A stretch of DNA of 64,000 nt. Source: Gillisella taibaishanensis (GTDB taxonomy: Bacteria; Pseudomonadota; Alphaproteobacteria; Rhizobiales; Rhizobiaceae). The stretch is taken from assembly GCF_001938985.1 (NCBI RefSeq), contig NZ_MKIN01000020.1, forward strand, positions 62,001 through 126,000, read 5' to 3'. Below are positions 46,740 through 56,485 of this stretch, piece after piece. A program made the translations under genes and the position numbers. Within the stretch, counting starts at the first letter, position 1. Every line of letters starts with the position of its first letter. The notes beneath the pieces were generated by a model that was not told the origin of the DNA, made no database searches, and was given only the letters and a program-made list of their open reading frames with translations.

Positions 46740-47720
46740 TCAGAAGCGGTCGGAAACGCGAATGCCGGCCGGGCCGAGAATAACGGCTACCAGAACTGGC
46801 AGAAAGAACAGGATCATCGGTACGGTGAGCTTCGGGGGTAGCGCGGCCGCCTTCTTTTCGGCAGCGTTCATCCGCTCGTCGCGGCCTTCCTGAGCGAGCA
46901 CGCGCAGAGCCTGACCGATCGGCGTGCCGTAGCGTTCCGCCTGGATCAGGGCCTGGCATACGGATTTGACGATTTCCAGCTGCGTACGATTTCCCAGATT
47001 TTCATAGGCCGTGCGCCGGTCCTGCAGGAAGGACAGCTCTGCGGTGGTCAGCACCATTTCCTCGGCCAGAGCCGGTGATTGAGATGCCATCTCGTCGGCG
47101 ACGCGACGCATGCTCGCTTCCATCGACATGCCGGATTCAACGCAGATCAGCATCAGGTCCAAAGCATCGGGCCAGGCACGTCTAATCGAATGTTGCCGTT
47201 TGGTTATCCGATTGGAGATATAGATGTTAGGCAGGTAAAAGCCGATATAGCCCGCCACGATGACAGCCAGAAAGCGCATGGCGAAGGGGCGAGATTGCAG
47301 GTTGTTCAGTACGAAGATCCAGACAGTCGCCAGCGCCAGGAACAGAAAGGGCAACAAAAAGCGAGCCGCCAGGAAGGTGTTGAGCGCGTTTTGTGACCGA
47401 AGTCCCGCAGCCTTCAGCCGGTCCACGGTCTTTTCATCCACCAGCGCCTTGCGCAGGTTGAAACGCTCTACGATCTTGCGGGCCGAACTGTTCTCGGTGC
47501 TGCGCAGGCTACCGCGGCTGCCCTCGCCGTTCATCCGGGCGCGCTCTCGGGCGCGGATCAGGTCTCGTTCCGAAGACACGGCCTTCATTCGCTGATTGAG
47601 GTCGTTGCGCTCCAGCAGCGGCGAAATCAGCGTGTAAAGCGTGGCAAGGACAGCAATGGCCACCAGGACCGCAATCAGCAGAGCCGGATTGGTGAGCTTG
47701 GCGGCGAGATCGGCAGACAT
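46740..47720 (-). CDS. tadC: Tad pilus platform protein TadC
   Basis: The 326-residue inner-membrane protein has helices near residues 12-34, 120-140, 145-165 and the C-terminus, with a T2SSF-type domain (DALDLMLICVESGMSMEASM, then YGTPIGQALRVLAQEGRDER). TadC and TadB form the platform that couples the ATPase to pilin extrusion. It is the last gene of cpaB-C-D-E-F-tadB-tadC and lies 9 bases after tadB. The same protein is called CtpI in Agrobacterium. Confidence 0.94.
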   Translation of the reverse strand: MSADLAAKLTNPALLIAVLVAIAVLATLYTLISPLLERNDLNQRMKAVSSERDLIRARERARMNGEGSRGSLRSTENSSARKIVERFNLRKALVDEKTVDRLKAAGLRSQNALNTFLAARFLLPFLFLALATVWIFVLNNLQSRPFAMRFLAVIVAGYIGFYLPNIYISNRITKRQHSIRRAWPDALDLMLICVESGMSMEASMRRVADEMASQSPALAEEMVLTTAELSFLQDRRTAYENLGNRTQLEIVKSVCQALIQAERYGTPIGQALRVLAQEGRDERMNAAEKKAAALPPKLTVPMILFFLPVLVAVILGPAGIRVSDRF

Positions 47721-47729
47721 GGCGAGCCC

Positions 47730-48734
47730 TCAGATATCGAAGTTGATCATGTTGCGCATGACGAGAATGCCGATCGACATCCACACCGCCGAAAAGCCGA
47801 GAATCATGTGGCCACGTGGGTCAGTGAAAAGCACCATGATATAAGCCGGCGACGAGATATAGACGAGAAAGGCGACGATGAAGGGCAGCGCCCCGATGAT
47901 AACGGCAGAGGCTTTGGCCTCCATTGACAGCGCGCTGACCTTGGCCTTCATCTTGCGCCGCTCGCGCAGTACTTTCGACAGGTTGGCGAGAGCTTCCGAA
48001 AGATTGCCGCCTGCTTGCGACTGGATGGCTATGACAATGGCGAAAAAACTGACTTCCTGCAGCGGCATGGAAGCGAACATGCGGGCGCAGGCCTCCGGCA
48101 CCGTGATCCCCAATTGCTGACTATCGACGACGCGGCGGAACTCGGTCTTGACCGGCTCCTGCGCATCGACCGCAATCATCCGGATCGCGTCGTTGAGTGG
48201 CAGGCCCGACTTGATCGAGCGCACCATTACGTCGAGCGCATTGGGAAACTCGGTGAGGAATTTTTCCTGGCGCCGCTTGATCAGAAAATTGACTATCCAT
48301 CGCGGCAAACCGGCGCCCGCCGTAAAGCCGATACCTGCAGCCACCAGCAGCGACAGGCCAAGTACGAAGCAGATGCAGAAGAAGACGAGGCTAAGCGTCG
48401 TCGAGGCGATGATGAACTGGGGAAGGCTGAGGTTCAGTCCGGTCTGGCCAAGCCGCTGCTTGAGCGACTGGCCGGAGATCTTCTTGTTTTTCTCGTTCTG
48501 CTTGCGCTCGATTTCCTTCAGCGTGTCCTGCACCGACTTGCGGCGCTTAGAGAGCTCCTGGACCCGATCACGGGTCACTTGCTTCTTGACGGTGTCTGCC
48601 TCTGCGTTCTTAACCCTTGCAAGTCGGCTCGCAGTCTTTTTGTCGGCTTCGACCCGTGAAAACAGGAAGACATAGGCCAGCGACCCTGCCGCAAGAGCGG
48701 CGAGAATGACAATCGCAAGCACATTCAGGTTCAT
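47730..48734 (-). CDS. tadB: Tad pilus platform protein TadB
   Basis: The 334-residue membrane protein has an N-terminal helix, a basic cytoplasmic stretch (about 40-95), central helices, and the T2SSF domain with NALDVMVRSIKSGLPLNDAI and AIQSQAGGNLSEALANLSKV. It pairs with TadC to form the inner-membrane platform. It lies 12 bases after cpaF and 9 before tadC. Confidence 0.95.
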   Translation of the reverse strand: MNLNVLAIVILAALAAGSLAYVFLFSRVEADKKTASRLARVKNAEADTVKKQVTRDRVQELSKRRKSVQDTLKEIERKQNEKNKKISGQSLKQRLGQTGLNLSLPQFIIASTTLSLVFFCICFVLGLSLLVAAGIGFTAGAGLPRWIVNFLIKRRQEKFLTEFPNALDVMVRSIKSGLPLNDAIRMIAVDAQEPVKTEFRRVVDSQQLGITVPEACARMFASMPLQEVSFFAIVIAIQSQAGGNLSEALANLSKVLRERRKMKAKVSALSMEAKASAVIIGALPFIVAFLVYISSPAYIMVLFTDPRGHMILGFSAVWMSIGILVMRNMINFDI

Positions 48735-48746
48735 GGCTGTTCCGCC

Positions 48747-50222
48747 TTATGCCATACCGGTTTTCTGTTCCATCGCGTCCAGCGCCGTCGCCAGGCGCCG
48801 TTCTTCATTGTAATAGCGCGCCCGTTCCCAGAAATGCGGCTTGCCGATGCCGGTGGAGATATGCCGACCGATGATCTTGCCGGTCAGGTCTTCGCCGTCC
48901 ATCTCGTAGCGCATCAGGTCCTGGGTGATGATTACATCGCCTTCCATCCCCACAACCTCGGTAATGTGGGTTATGCGGCGCGAGCCGTCGCGCAGGCGGG
49001 CCGCCTGAATAATGACGTCGACCGAACCGGAAATGATTTCACGCACCGTCTTTGCCGGCAGCGAATAGCCGCCCATGGCGATCATCGATTCCATACGGCT
49101 GAGGCATTCGCGCGGCGTATTGGCGTGGATCGTGCCCATGGAGCCGTCATGGCCGGTATTCATCGCCTGCAACAGGTCGAAGACCTCGGATCCGCGCACT
49201 TCGCCGACGATGATCCGCTCCGGCCGCATACGCAGGCAGTTTTTGACGAGATCGCGCATGGTGATCTCGCCTTCGCCCTCGATATTCGGCGGGCGGGTTT
49301 CGAGGCGCACCACATGCGGCTGTTGCAATTGCAGTTCGGCCGTATCCTCGCAGGTGATGACGCGCTCGTCTGGGTCGATATAGCGTGTCAGACAGTTGAG
49401 AAGCGTTGTCTTACCCGAGCCCGTGCCACCTGAAATCACCACATTGCAGCGGACACGACCGATGATCTGCAGCACTTGCGCGCCCTCGGGTGTGATCGCG
49501 CCGAACTTGACCAACTGGTCGAGATTGAGCTTGTCCTTCTTGAATTTACGGATGGTCAGCGCGGGGCCGTCGATCGACAGCGGCGGAGCGATGACGTTGA
49601 CGCGCGATCCGTCCGGCAGGCGCGCGTCGCAGATCGGGCTCGATTCGTCGACCCGGCGGCCGACCTGGCTGACGATGCGCTGGCAGATGGAGAGAAGCTG
49701 GGCATTGTCGCGGAAGCGAATCTCGGATTCGATGGTCTTGCCGCCGACTTCGATAAAGGTCTGGCCGGCGCCATTGACCATGATGTCGGAAATATCGTCG
49801 CGCGCCAGAAGCGGCTCCAGCGGGCCATAGCCGAGCACATCGTTGCAGATGTCGTCGAGCAGTTCTTCCTGCTCGGAAATCGACATGGCGAAATTCTTGA
49901 TGGAAATGATATCGTTGACGATATCGCGAATTTCCTCGCGCGCGCTTTCCGCATCCAGCTTGGCAAGCTGTGACAGATCGATCGTATCGATCAGCGCCGA
50001 GAATACCTGGCTCTTGACGTCGTAATAGTCTTCGGTGCGGTTCTGACGACGTCGCGAAGCTTGATCGGCGGCTGGCGCCGGTCTTGGTGCTTCAGCGCGC
50101 GCGGCATCGAGCCGGCCCGACGGTGCGGTGGTTGCCGGATTGGGCGATGACAGCGTCGAGACCGGCAGCGGCACGCCGGCACCGGACTTTCCAGACCCTT
50201 CATTTCCACGTTTACCGAACAT
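48747..50222 (-). CDS. cpaF: Tad pilus ATPase CpaF/TadA
   Basis: The 491-residue secretion ATPase has a Pro/Ala-rich N-terminal 75 residues, an N-domain with [20 protein letters not shown], Walker [17 protein letters not shown], an Asp box region ([20 protein letters not shown]) and [20 protein letters not shown]. It powers pilus extension and retraction. I start at the ATG at 50222 ([11 protein letters not shown]); the upstream frame begins at a TTG without homology. Confidence 0.96.
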   Translation of the reverse strand: MFGKRGNEGSGKSGAGVPLPVSTLSSPNPATTAPSGRLDAARAEAPRPAPAADQASRRRQNRTEDYYDVKSQVFSALIDTIDLSQLAKLDAESAREEIRDIVNDIISIKNFAMSISEQEELLDDICNDVLGYGPLEPLLARDDISDIMVNGAGQTFIEVGGKTIESEIRFRDNAQLLSICQRIVSQVGRRVDESSPICDARLPDGSRVNVIAPPLSIDGPALTIRKFKKDKLNLDQLVKFGAITPEGAQVLQIIGRVRCNVVISGGTGSGKTTLLNCLTRYIDPDERVITCEDTAELQLQQPHVVRLETRPPNIEGEGEITMRDLVKNCLRMRPERIIVGEVRGSEVFDLLQAMNTGHDGSMGTIHANTPRECLSRMESMIAMGGYSLPAKTVREIISGSVDVIIQAARLRDGSRRITHITEVVGMEGDVIITQDLMRYEMDGEDLTGKIIGRHISTGIGKPHFWERARYYNEERRLATALDAMEQKTGMA

Positions 50223-50285
50223 CGTCTCGTTCCAGTTGGCCCTCGTCAAAAGGCATTCTTGTCATGCCTGTCTACTTGGTCATGT

Positions 50286-51572
50286 TCATTTGCGGCCGAG
50301 CAGGCCGAAGATCGTGCCAAGTCCAGACTTCTTCTGCTTCTTTGCGCTCACCCGTCCTGTGACGAGATGAGCGATCTGGGAAAATGTCTCAGCCGTCGGG
50401 CTCTTCGCGTCGATCTCGGCAATCATTCTCCCGCTATTGGCCGCATTGCCAAAAAGCTGCGTATCGAAGGGAATGATGGCTGCCGGCTGCATCTCCAGCG
50501 GCTCAAAGAAATCGCCCGGCGAAATCTCCGGCCGCTTCGGCATGCCTGCCTGGTTGAGGATCAAGTGAGGGATCTTGTCATTGGGGCGCAGCCGTCTCAG
50601 CGCGTCCAGCAGGTTCTTGACGTTGCGCAGATTGGCAAGGTCGGGCACGCAAGTCAGGACGATCTCGTCGACTTCAGCCAACAGGGCGAGCGTCCACTCG
50701 CTCCAGCCGTGCGGGACGTCGAGAACCGTGATCGGAGCGCTGCGTTGTAAGGTCTCCAGAAGCGGTAGGAACGCGCCGCGATCGAAGTCATAGGTTCGGT
50801 CAAGCAGTGAGGGGGCGGCCAGCAGTGAAAGGTTTTGCGAGCAGGAGGTCAGCAGACGGTCGAGAAACACTTCGTCCAGCCGCTCCGGGGCAAACACGGC
50901 CTCGGCAATGCCTTGAGCCGGATCCTGGTCGAAGTCGATATTGGCTGTGCCGTATGGCAGATCCAGATCGGCCAGGATGGTCTGCGAAGCAAACAGCGAA
51001 GCGATCATGAAGGCGGCGTTATGGGCAATGGTCGAGGAACCGACACCGCCTTTGGCACCCATGAAGGCGACGCTGCGCCCGAGCGGCTCGGCATCGGGAT
51101 CGATGAAGATCGAGGACAAGGCGCCGATGATATCGGCCATGCTGACTGGCGCGACGATATAGTCCGACACGCCGTTGCGCATCAGTTCGCGATAAAGCGC
51201 GATGTCGTTATAGCGCCCGACAACGATCACGCGTGTCGATGGATCGCAAACCTCCGCGAGTGGCGCGAGATCGCCTAGCAGATCTTCCGGTTTGGAATCG
51301 GTTTCCAGGATGACAAGATTGGGTGTCGGCGCGCCCGCAAACATGTTTACGGCTGCAGAAATGCCGCCGCTGGTGATGCGCGTGCTGACCTTTGCCATAC
51401 GGCGGTCGCGCGAAACCTCTTCCATGACGGCAAGCACAGTATCCGTGATACAGAAGGCGTGCACGGAAATGCGCGGCAAGGGCCGAAACTGTTCAAGATT
51501 GCTGGCGCGAACCGGCTCCGGAGCCATATCCTCGTCACTCGATCCGGCAATGTCGTATTTGATCGTATTCAT
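50286..51572 (-). CDS. cpaE: pilus localisation ATPase CpaE/TadZ
   Basis: The 428-residue product has an N-terminal receiver-like domain (about 35-160) without the usual phospho-acceptor pattern, and a MinD/ParA-like domain with deviant Walker A MGAKGGVGSSTIAHN (about residue 172). In Caulobacter and Aggregatibacter this protein places the pilus machine at the pole. It sits between cpaD and cpaF. Confidence 0.94.
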   Translation of the reverse strand: MNTIKYDIAGSSDEDMAPEPVRASNLEQFRPLPRISVHAFCITDTVLAVMEEVSRDRRMAKVSTRITSGGISAAVNMFAGAPTPNLVILETDSKPEDLLGDLAPLAEVCDPSTRVIVVGRYNDIALYRELMRNGVSDYIVAPVSMADIIGALSSIFIDPDAEPLGRSVAFMGAKGGVGSSTIAHNAAFMIASLFASQTILADLDLPYGTANIDFDQDPAQGIAEAVFAPERLDEVFLDRLLTSCSQNLSLLAAPSLLDRTYDFDRGAFLPLLETLQRSAPITVLDVPHGWSEWTLALLAEVDEIVLTCVPDLANLRNVKNLLDALRRLRPNDKIPHLILNQAGMPKRPEISPGDFFEPLEMQPAAIIPFDTQLFGNAANSGRMIAEIDAKSPTAETFSQIAHLVTGRVSAKKQKKSGLGTIFGLLGRK

Positions 51573-51598
51573 CTGCCTGTCCCCCGCGATCCTCTCGA

Positions 51599-52318
51599 TC
51601 AGTTCGTCGTGGATGTCGTGGTCGAGGTATCTTTACCCTTGCGATAGTTGTCGATCACGGTCGCGCGCCGTTCGGCATCGATCGGCGTTGTGCCGCGCGG
51701 GGCGATCAGGTCGGTCGGACTGGCGATCTGCGCGGCCAGATTGGCCTGCGAAGAGCAGCCGAAATTCTGCCAGTTCCGGTTCTGAGACGTGTCGTTCGAC
51801 AGATCCTCCGGCCACTGTCCGCAGGGACCGGCGACCGCCGTCGTGGCGACATAGCTCAGGCGGATCGGTGCTGCATCGCCCGTCGCTTCGGCCGAGTACG
51901 GCCGCTCGATGATCTTTGGTGCGGCAATGCCCTTGGCGATCAGCAGGCTATGCACTTGGCGGGCGAGGGTGGACGCCGCTGCCGCATTTGGCGAGCCGCG
52001 CGGCACCATGATCTGCACGTAGCCGGTCGAGGCATTGCGGTAATCCTGGGCAAAGCCAATTATGGAATCGCTCATGCCGATGGTCAGACGGCTGGATCCC
52101 TGCGCCACCGGCAGATCCAGCGAATGCTCCACATCGGTAACGACGATGGGATGGCGGGTGCGATAATCATCCGGAATAGAACCGGTCTTCATGTCGTCTC
52201 TCATGCCGCCGCAGCCGGAGAGCGCAAGCGCTGCGGCAAAGCCGACCGAAAGAGCTGCAATGCGGGCGAGCTGGTGGGCAGAGACGGTATTTAGGCGATA
52301 TGCCGGGTAAAATCTCAT
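51599..52318 (-). CDS. cpaD: pilus assembly lipoprotein CpaD
   Basis: The 239-residue product has an N-terminal signal with a lipobox-like LALSGCGG (Cys about residue 36), then the CpaD family domain (VPRGSPNAAAASTLARQVHS, and GPCGQWPEDLSND). In Caulobacter it is an outer-membrane lipoprotein tied to the secretin. The start at 52318 (MRFYPAYRLN) follows GAGGGCGGA; the frame is open 26 codons further upstream without homology. It lies 10 bases after cpaC. Confidence 0.92.
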   Translation of the reverse strand: MRFYPAYRLNTVSAHQLARIAALSVGFAAALALSGCGGMRDDMKTGSIPDDYRTRHPIVVTDVEHSLDLPVAQGSSRLTIGMSDSIIGFAQDYRNASTGYVQIMVPRGSPNAAAASTLARQVHSLLIAKGIAAPKIIERPYSAEATGDAAPIRLSYVATTAVAGPCGQWPEDLSNDTSQNRNWQNFGCSSQANLAAQIASPTDLIAPRGTTPIDAERRATVIDNYRKGKDTSTTTSTTN

Positions 52319-52328
52319 CTGTCCGCCC

Positions 52329-53909
52329 TCACTTGTAGATATAGCCGACGTTGCCATGATAGGCGCCGCCGTTCGCTGTCGCTTCTTTGCGGCCATAGAC
52401 TTTGTTGACTCGGTTCAGGAAATACATGGCGCCGTCGCCGGCCGGGTTGAAATTGTCGTCGGGGCGCGACAGCGCGTTGCGCGCGACGGGACGGACGAGA
52501 TAAGGCGTGGCAATGATCACCAGTTCGGTCTCGTTGCGCACGAAATCCTTGCTGCGGAACAGGGTGCCGAGAATTGGGATTTTCGAAATGCCGGGCAGGC
52601 CCGACATTGCTTGGCGCACATTGTCCTGCACCAGGCCGGCAATCACGATCGAGCCGCCGGACGGCAGTTCCACCGTAGTGGATGCCTCGCGCTTGCGGAT
52701 CGACATATATGTCGAGCCTGGAATGGAAGCGTCGGTATTTCCGGTAACGACATTGCCTTCATACGTTGGCTCTGAGACGTTGGTCTCGATCGCCAGGCTA
52801 ATGCGGCCCGGAGAGAGAACCACGGGGCGGAAATTCAGCTGGATGCCATAGTCGACCGTCGACGTGGTTCGCGACACTGTCTTTTGGCCGGTGGTGCTGT
52901 CGGTGGAGATTTCCTGGCCTGCAGCCAGACGATATTCGCCACCGACGTAAAATTTTGCCTGCTCGCCAGAAATGGCCGTCAGGCTGGGCTCGGCCAGTGT
53001 ACGCATCACGCCGGCCTGTTCCATGGCGTTGACATAGGCGCTGATGCCGAAACTGCCGATCGATTTCGAAATTGCTGCGGTGCCGCCGACATCGACGGCA
53101 TTGCCGAGATTGGCCGGATTGGCATAGCTGATGCCGCTGGTGCCATCCGTGGCGCTGGCACTGACGCCGAGCTGTTTCAGAACCTGGCGGCTGACTTCGG
53201 CGACGGTCACCTTCAGCGTCACCTGGTCATCGCCTTCGATCGTCAACATGTTGACGATCTGCGAGGTCTGGCGGTCTTCCGCATAGATGGCCACCGCGCC
53301 GTCACCGCTGCTGTTGCTGGTTGCCGTCTCCCCGCGGGTGGTGGCTTCACCGCCCTGAAGGAAAGCCTTGGCGAGACTGATGGCGCGAGAGGAATCCTGC
53401 GGGGTGCGCACGGTGCCGCTCAGCACGACGTTGTCGGAGATGATCTCGACCTTGATATTGGAGTCTGGAATGAACCGGGCAATATTGGCCTGAAGACCCT
53501 CGATATCGCGCTCGATCTGCAGATCGAGGCTGACGATTTCGCGGCCATCGGCGCCGAAGATGAAGATATTGGTCTGTCCGACCTTCTTGCCGAACAGATA
53601 GATGCGCCGCGACGTGCGAGTGACGGCATCGGCCAGTTCAGGATCGGCCACCAGGATATCGTGGGCATCTTCCGGCAAGTCGACGACAATGGCCTTATTC
53701 AAACCAAGCTTCAGGTCGCGCCGCGCGCCTGGACCGGTCTGGGCGATACGCACCAGGCTCTGGGCGCCGCCAGCAAGGGCTTCCACCTGCCAGGCAAGCG
53801 GACCAGCACCGGGTACGCCAATAATCGAAAGACCGAGCGACAACGTGCCCGTCAGGGCGATGCGCAGCAGGCGCTGCGTGGACATGCTTTTGGGAAACCG
53901 TCTGATCAT
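52329..53909 (-). CDS. cpaC: Tad pilus secretin CpaC/RcpA
   Basis: The 526-residue outer-membrane pore protein has a signal peptide, an N0-like domain (about 65-135, LNKAIVVDLPEDAHDILVAD), a BON-like domain (about 140-200), and the secretin core (about 290-490) with VELPSGGSIVIAGLVQDNV and LPGISKIPILGTLFRSKDF. The ATG overlaps the cpaB stop (ATGA). The tail NPAGDGAMYFLNRVNKVYG is typical of rhizobial CpaC. Confidence 0.95.
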   Translation of the reverse strand: MIRRFPKSMSTQRLLRIALTGTLSLGLSIIGVPGAGPLAWQVEALAGGAQSLVRIAQTGPGARRDLKLGLNKAIVVDLPEDAHDILVADPELADAVTRTSRRIYLFGKKVGQTNIFIFGADGREIVSLDLQIERDIEGLQANIARFIPDSNIKVEIISDNVVLSGTVRTPQDSSRAISLAKAFLQGGEATTRGETATSNSSGDGAVAIYAEDRQTSQIVNMLTIEGDDQVTLKVTVAEVSRQVLKQLGVSASATDGTSGISYANPANLGNAVDVGGTAAISKSIGSFGISAYVNAMEQAGVMRTLAEPSLTAISGEQAKFYVGGEYRLAAGQEISTDSTTGQKTVSRTTSTVDYGIQLNFRPVVLSPGRISLAIETNVSEPTYEGNVVTGNTDASIPGSTYMSIRKREASTTVELPSGGSIVIAGLVQDNVRQAMSGLPGISKIPILGTLFRSKDFVRNETELVIIATPYLVRPVARNALSRPDDNFNPAGDGAMYFLNRVNKVYGRKEATANGGAYHGNVGYIYK

Positions 53910-54715
53910 TGTTTTACAGCTCCCGTGGACTTGACGATCTGTCCTGATTTGATGACCTGAACTTGTGGACCGCCGCCGTCGCCGCTGAGCAGGTAACTGG
54001 CTGCGGTATTGTCCTGCTCCTGCGCGTCGGCCACGGAGCGCAGCGCCAGTGACAGCCGCTCGGCCATCTGCTGTGCGACGGTGAGCACCTTTGTCTGCTC
54101 TGGCGTGAGTTCCAGCGTGGCTGTCGTGCCGATGACCGACTTGGTTCCGTCGTTCTTCTCTTCAATCTGCTGATCGATGGCGAGAACACGGACATTGGAC
54201 AGAACGGTTTCTGTCAGGTGATTATCGTTGTCGCCCTTGCGGACCATGATGACGTCCACCCGGTCATTGGGCAGGATGAAGCCACCAGCGCCGGTCGCCA
54301 CGGAGATTTCAGTAGAAATTGCCCGCTTTCCGGCAGGAAGCAGCGCTGAGAGCGTCTTGTTGGAGGCATCGGCAATCTTTTCGATCCGGATCGGCTCACC
54401 TTCGAAAATCGGCAGGCGCACCACGAGGCCAGCGAGATCGGTCAACGCCTGCGGACGGTTTTCTTCGGTGATGAAGCCGTCGACCAGGTCGGATTTCGGC
54501 CACTCCATCCAGCGCATCGCCTTGTCGCTCAACCGCGCACCAACAGGCAGACTCGAAGACGAGACAAGGACCTTCGTCGTCGGCTCCTTGGTGACAACAG
54601 GCTCCGACTGCTGGACAACGACGCGCTTCTGCCCGCTCAGCCCCATGGCCAGCAGCCCGGCCAAGCCGGCCGCGACCACTGCGACAAAGAGAATTAGAAT
54701 TCGGGCGGGTTTCAT
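53906..54715 (-). CDS. cpaB: pilus assembly protein CpaB/RcpC
   Basis: The 269-residue product has one N-terminal helix (about 5-24) and a periplasmic SAF domain (about 45-110, TKVLVSSSSLPVGARLSDKA, then VVRLPIFEGEPI). A CpaB-type domain follows with TEISVATGAGGFILPNDRVD. It probably stabilises the secretin or binds peptidoglycan. It is the first gene of the operon after a 210-base regulatory gap and overlaps cpaC by 4 bp. Confidence 0.94.
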   Translation of the reverse strand: MKPARILILFVAVVAAGLAGLLAMGLSGQKRVVVQQSEPVVTKEPTTKVLVSSSSLPVGARLSDKAMRWMEWPKSDLVDGFITEENRPQALTDLAGLVVRLPIFEGEPIRIEKIADASNKTLSALLPAGKRAISTEISVATGAGGFILPNDRVDVIMVRKGDNDNHLTETVLSNVRVLAIDQQIEEKNDGTKSVIGTTATLELTPEQTKVLTVAQQMAERLSLALRSVADAQEQDNTAASYLLSGDGGGPQVQVIKSGQIVKSTGAVKQ

Positions 54716-54925
54716 GGTCTGTCCTCAAGGCGGCGAACGCGATCGTGAGGCTGAGATGACCAGAAATTGGTGTAATTATAGTTAACAATGACCTTATTGG
54801 TTTGGTTAACAGATCATAAAAGTAACCAAACTTTGCTAGGTTTCAAAGAAAAACCCGGCGTAATTTCTGTTTGGCCGAGGTAAAAATTTGTCAACATTCG
54901 TCGCCGAACCGGCTGCCACCGGACG
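54716..54925 (-). promoter_or_regulatory. cpaB upstream region with TTAAC half-sites
   Basis: This 210-base AT-rich gap separates cpaA from cpaB. On the minus strand it contains TTAACCAA and GTTAAC motifs (near 54780-54810) that resemble CtrA half-sites (TTAACCAT). Pilus genes are CtrA targets in other alphaproteobacteria. No exact TTAA-N7-TTAA site is present, so CtrA control is only a suggestion. Confidence 0.35.
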
Positions 54926-55441
54926 TTATTGGGCGGCGCGCGAAAGCGCTATCGCGATCAACGGTGCGCTGAGAAAGCTGCAGAAGCCACCGACTGCAAT
55001 GGCAATGCCATAGGGGATCTTCTTCTCGACGATCAGCGAGCGCGGCAGACGCAGGCCGAGCGCCATGACGGTATTGGCCTGGCTGCGCAACAAAACGATC
55101 ATCACGGTCAGGACACCGCCGAACAAAGCGACTTCGATTAAGAACTCGACGAGGCTAATATTGAAACCGTACCAGACCGCCGCCGCCGTCAGGAGCTTGG
55201 CATCGCCGCCGCCCATGACGTTGAATGCAAACAGTGTGAAGCAACCCATGAATACGATGAGTCCCCCAAAGATCTGCATGCCGATCAGCGTCAGCGGCAG
55301 TCCGAGCGCAATGGCAAGCGCGGCAAAGCCGAGCAGCAGCGACAGCGGAATCTTGTTTGGGATTTTCATTTCGAACAGGTCGGTAAACGCTGCCATTGCC
55401 ATGCAAAGTGGAAAGACCAGAGATAGCGTAATAGCCAGCAT
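54926..55441 (-). CDS. cpaA: prepilin peptidase CpaA/TadV
   Basis: The 171-residue inner-membrane aspartic protease removes the Flp prepilin leader. The two catalytic aspartates are in AAFTDLFEMKIPN (about residue 21) and NVMGGGDAKLL (about residue 77). About six helices are predicted. The ATG at 55441 gives the usual length; a GTG 12 codons upstream is the alternative. It follows the two pilin genes beyond a terminator hairpin. Confidence 0.92.
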   Translation of the reverse strand: MLAITLSLVFPLCMAMAAFTDLFEMKIPNKIPLSLLLGFAALAIALGLPLTLIGMQIFGGLIVFMGCFTLFAFNVMGGGDAKLLTAAAVWYGFNISLVEFLIEVALFGGVLTVMIVLLRSQANTVMALGLRLPRSLIVEKKIPYGIAIAVGGFCSFLSAPLIAIALSRAAQ

Positions 55442-55535
55442 CGCGTTAGATATCCAAAAGAAGAGGACGCGCCACACGGCCCGTGTAAAACTGAGTTAGC
55501 AAAAATAAGTAAAGAAGCGGTATGCCGACCGTGGA

Positions 55536-55564
55536 AATGAAAAAGCCGCCTTGAACAGGCGGCT
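55536..55564 (-). terminator. terminator between pilin and prepilin peptidase genes
   Basis: On the minus strand AGCCGCC and GGCGGCT form a 7-bp stem around TGTTCAA, followed by TTTTCATTT. It lies after the pilin gene and before cpaA, so it should let pilin mRNA accumulate above peptidase mRNA. Confidence 0.75.
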
Positions 55565-55629
55565 CTTTTGCATGAACACTAAGACCGCTGTTATCATGCC
55601 ATGTCAGGCTGCCTTGCGGCTGACAAAGC

Positions 55630-55812
55630 TTACTGGCTCTTGGTGACGCCCTTATCCATCTGCGTTCCCACATTGTTAAAGGTGGTTCCGATGCTCGTTC
55701 CGAGCGAGGTCGCACCTGCAACGAGAGCAACGGAAATCAGCGCAGCTATCAAGCCGTATTCGATGGCGGTTGCGCCGGATTCGTTTTTCAAGAAACGTGA
55801 AAAAGTCTTCAT
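55630..55812 (-). CDS. pilA: Flp/PilA-type pilin, copy 1
   Basis: The 60-residue prepilin has a short basic leader ending in NESG, then ATAIEYGLIAALISVALV. Cleavage after Gly leaves Glu5 and Tyr6, the Flp signature. The rest is one helix and a short Gly/Thr/Asn tail ending GVTKSQ. The ATG at 55812 follows AGGAG. It is a close tandem copy of the next gene. Confidence 0.95.
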   Translation of the reverse strand: MKTFSRFLKNESGATAIEYGLIAALISVALVAGATSLGTSIGTTFNNVGTQMDKGVTKSQ

Positions 55813-55923
55813 GCTTTTCTCCTGATCCAAAGGGTTCGATCGCCTGCCGACTGTCCCCGTCATTTGCTAGAACTCAAGTTAAACAATCGACCCGCTACGA
55901 GGTCGCTTCCCGGCGACCAAAGC

Positions 55924-56109
55924 TTACTGGCTCTTCGTAACGCCCTTGTTCATCTGCGTTGTCAGATTGGTGAATGTGCTGCTGATGCTGGTACCGAGCG
56001 AGGTTGCGCCTGCAACCAGGGCCACGGAAATCAGGGCGGCAATCAGGCCGTATTCGATCGCGGTTGCGCCGGATTCGTCTTTCATGAGACGTGCGAAAAT
56101 CTTGGTCAT
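55924..56109 (-). CDS. pilA: Flp/PilA-type pilin, copy 2 (promoter-proximal)
   Basis: The 61-residue prepilin has the leader MTKIFARLMKDESG, then ATAIEYGLIAALISVALV, identical to copy 1 through about 30 residues of the helix. The copies differ mostly in the leader and in the exposed tail (SISSTFTNLTTQMNK versus SIGTTFNNVGTQMDK). The ATG at 56109 follows GGAAGAG. A recent tandem duplication is likely. Confidence 0.95.
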   Translation of the reverse strand: MTKIFARLMKDESGATAIEYGLIAALISVALVAGATSLGTSISSTFTNLTTQMNKGVTKSQ

Positions 56110-56485
56110 GTTCTCTTCCTGCTCCACAAGGGTTTGATCTCGTCCGTCAACTGTTCCCGTCGATCGGTTGAGCAGAAATTACAGGTCCGGCTATTGCTAT
56201 CGGCTTAAAAAAACGAGTTAATTAACACTGAACAGGCCGTTGATTTTGTTGTGGTAAATGCAAAATAAAACAAATCTCTACAATCCTTGCTTTCTAGCTG
56301 ATCAACTTTCGTTATGTAGCTTTCCAATCCATAATTGTGCCTTTTTCTCTGCGCGCAGCTGGCCGGTTGCGAGACAGTCGCCAGTGTTTTTGTCTTCCTT
56401 GTCCTGAACAGGCAGCAGTTTCACGCTTCATTTACCATTTTACCTCAGGCTTGAGTTCTGTTCTCCAGCCGGGAAATGTTCTTTT
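56110..56485. promoter_or_regulatory. divergent control region between the two pilus arms
   Basis: The 376-base AT-rich region separates minus-strand pilA from the plus-strand N0-domain gene. It holds a GTTAATTAAC palindrome at 56217-56226, with another TTAA nine bases away across the spacer (TTAA-N9-TTAA). This is near, but not equal to, a CtrA site. I found no clear -35/-10 pair and no gene. Confidence 0.5.
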
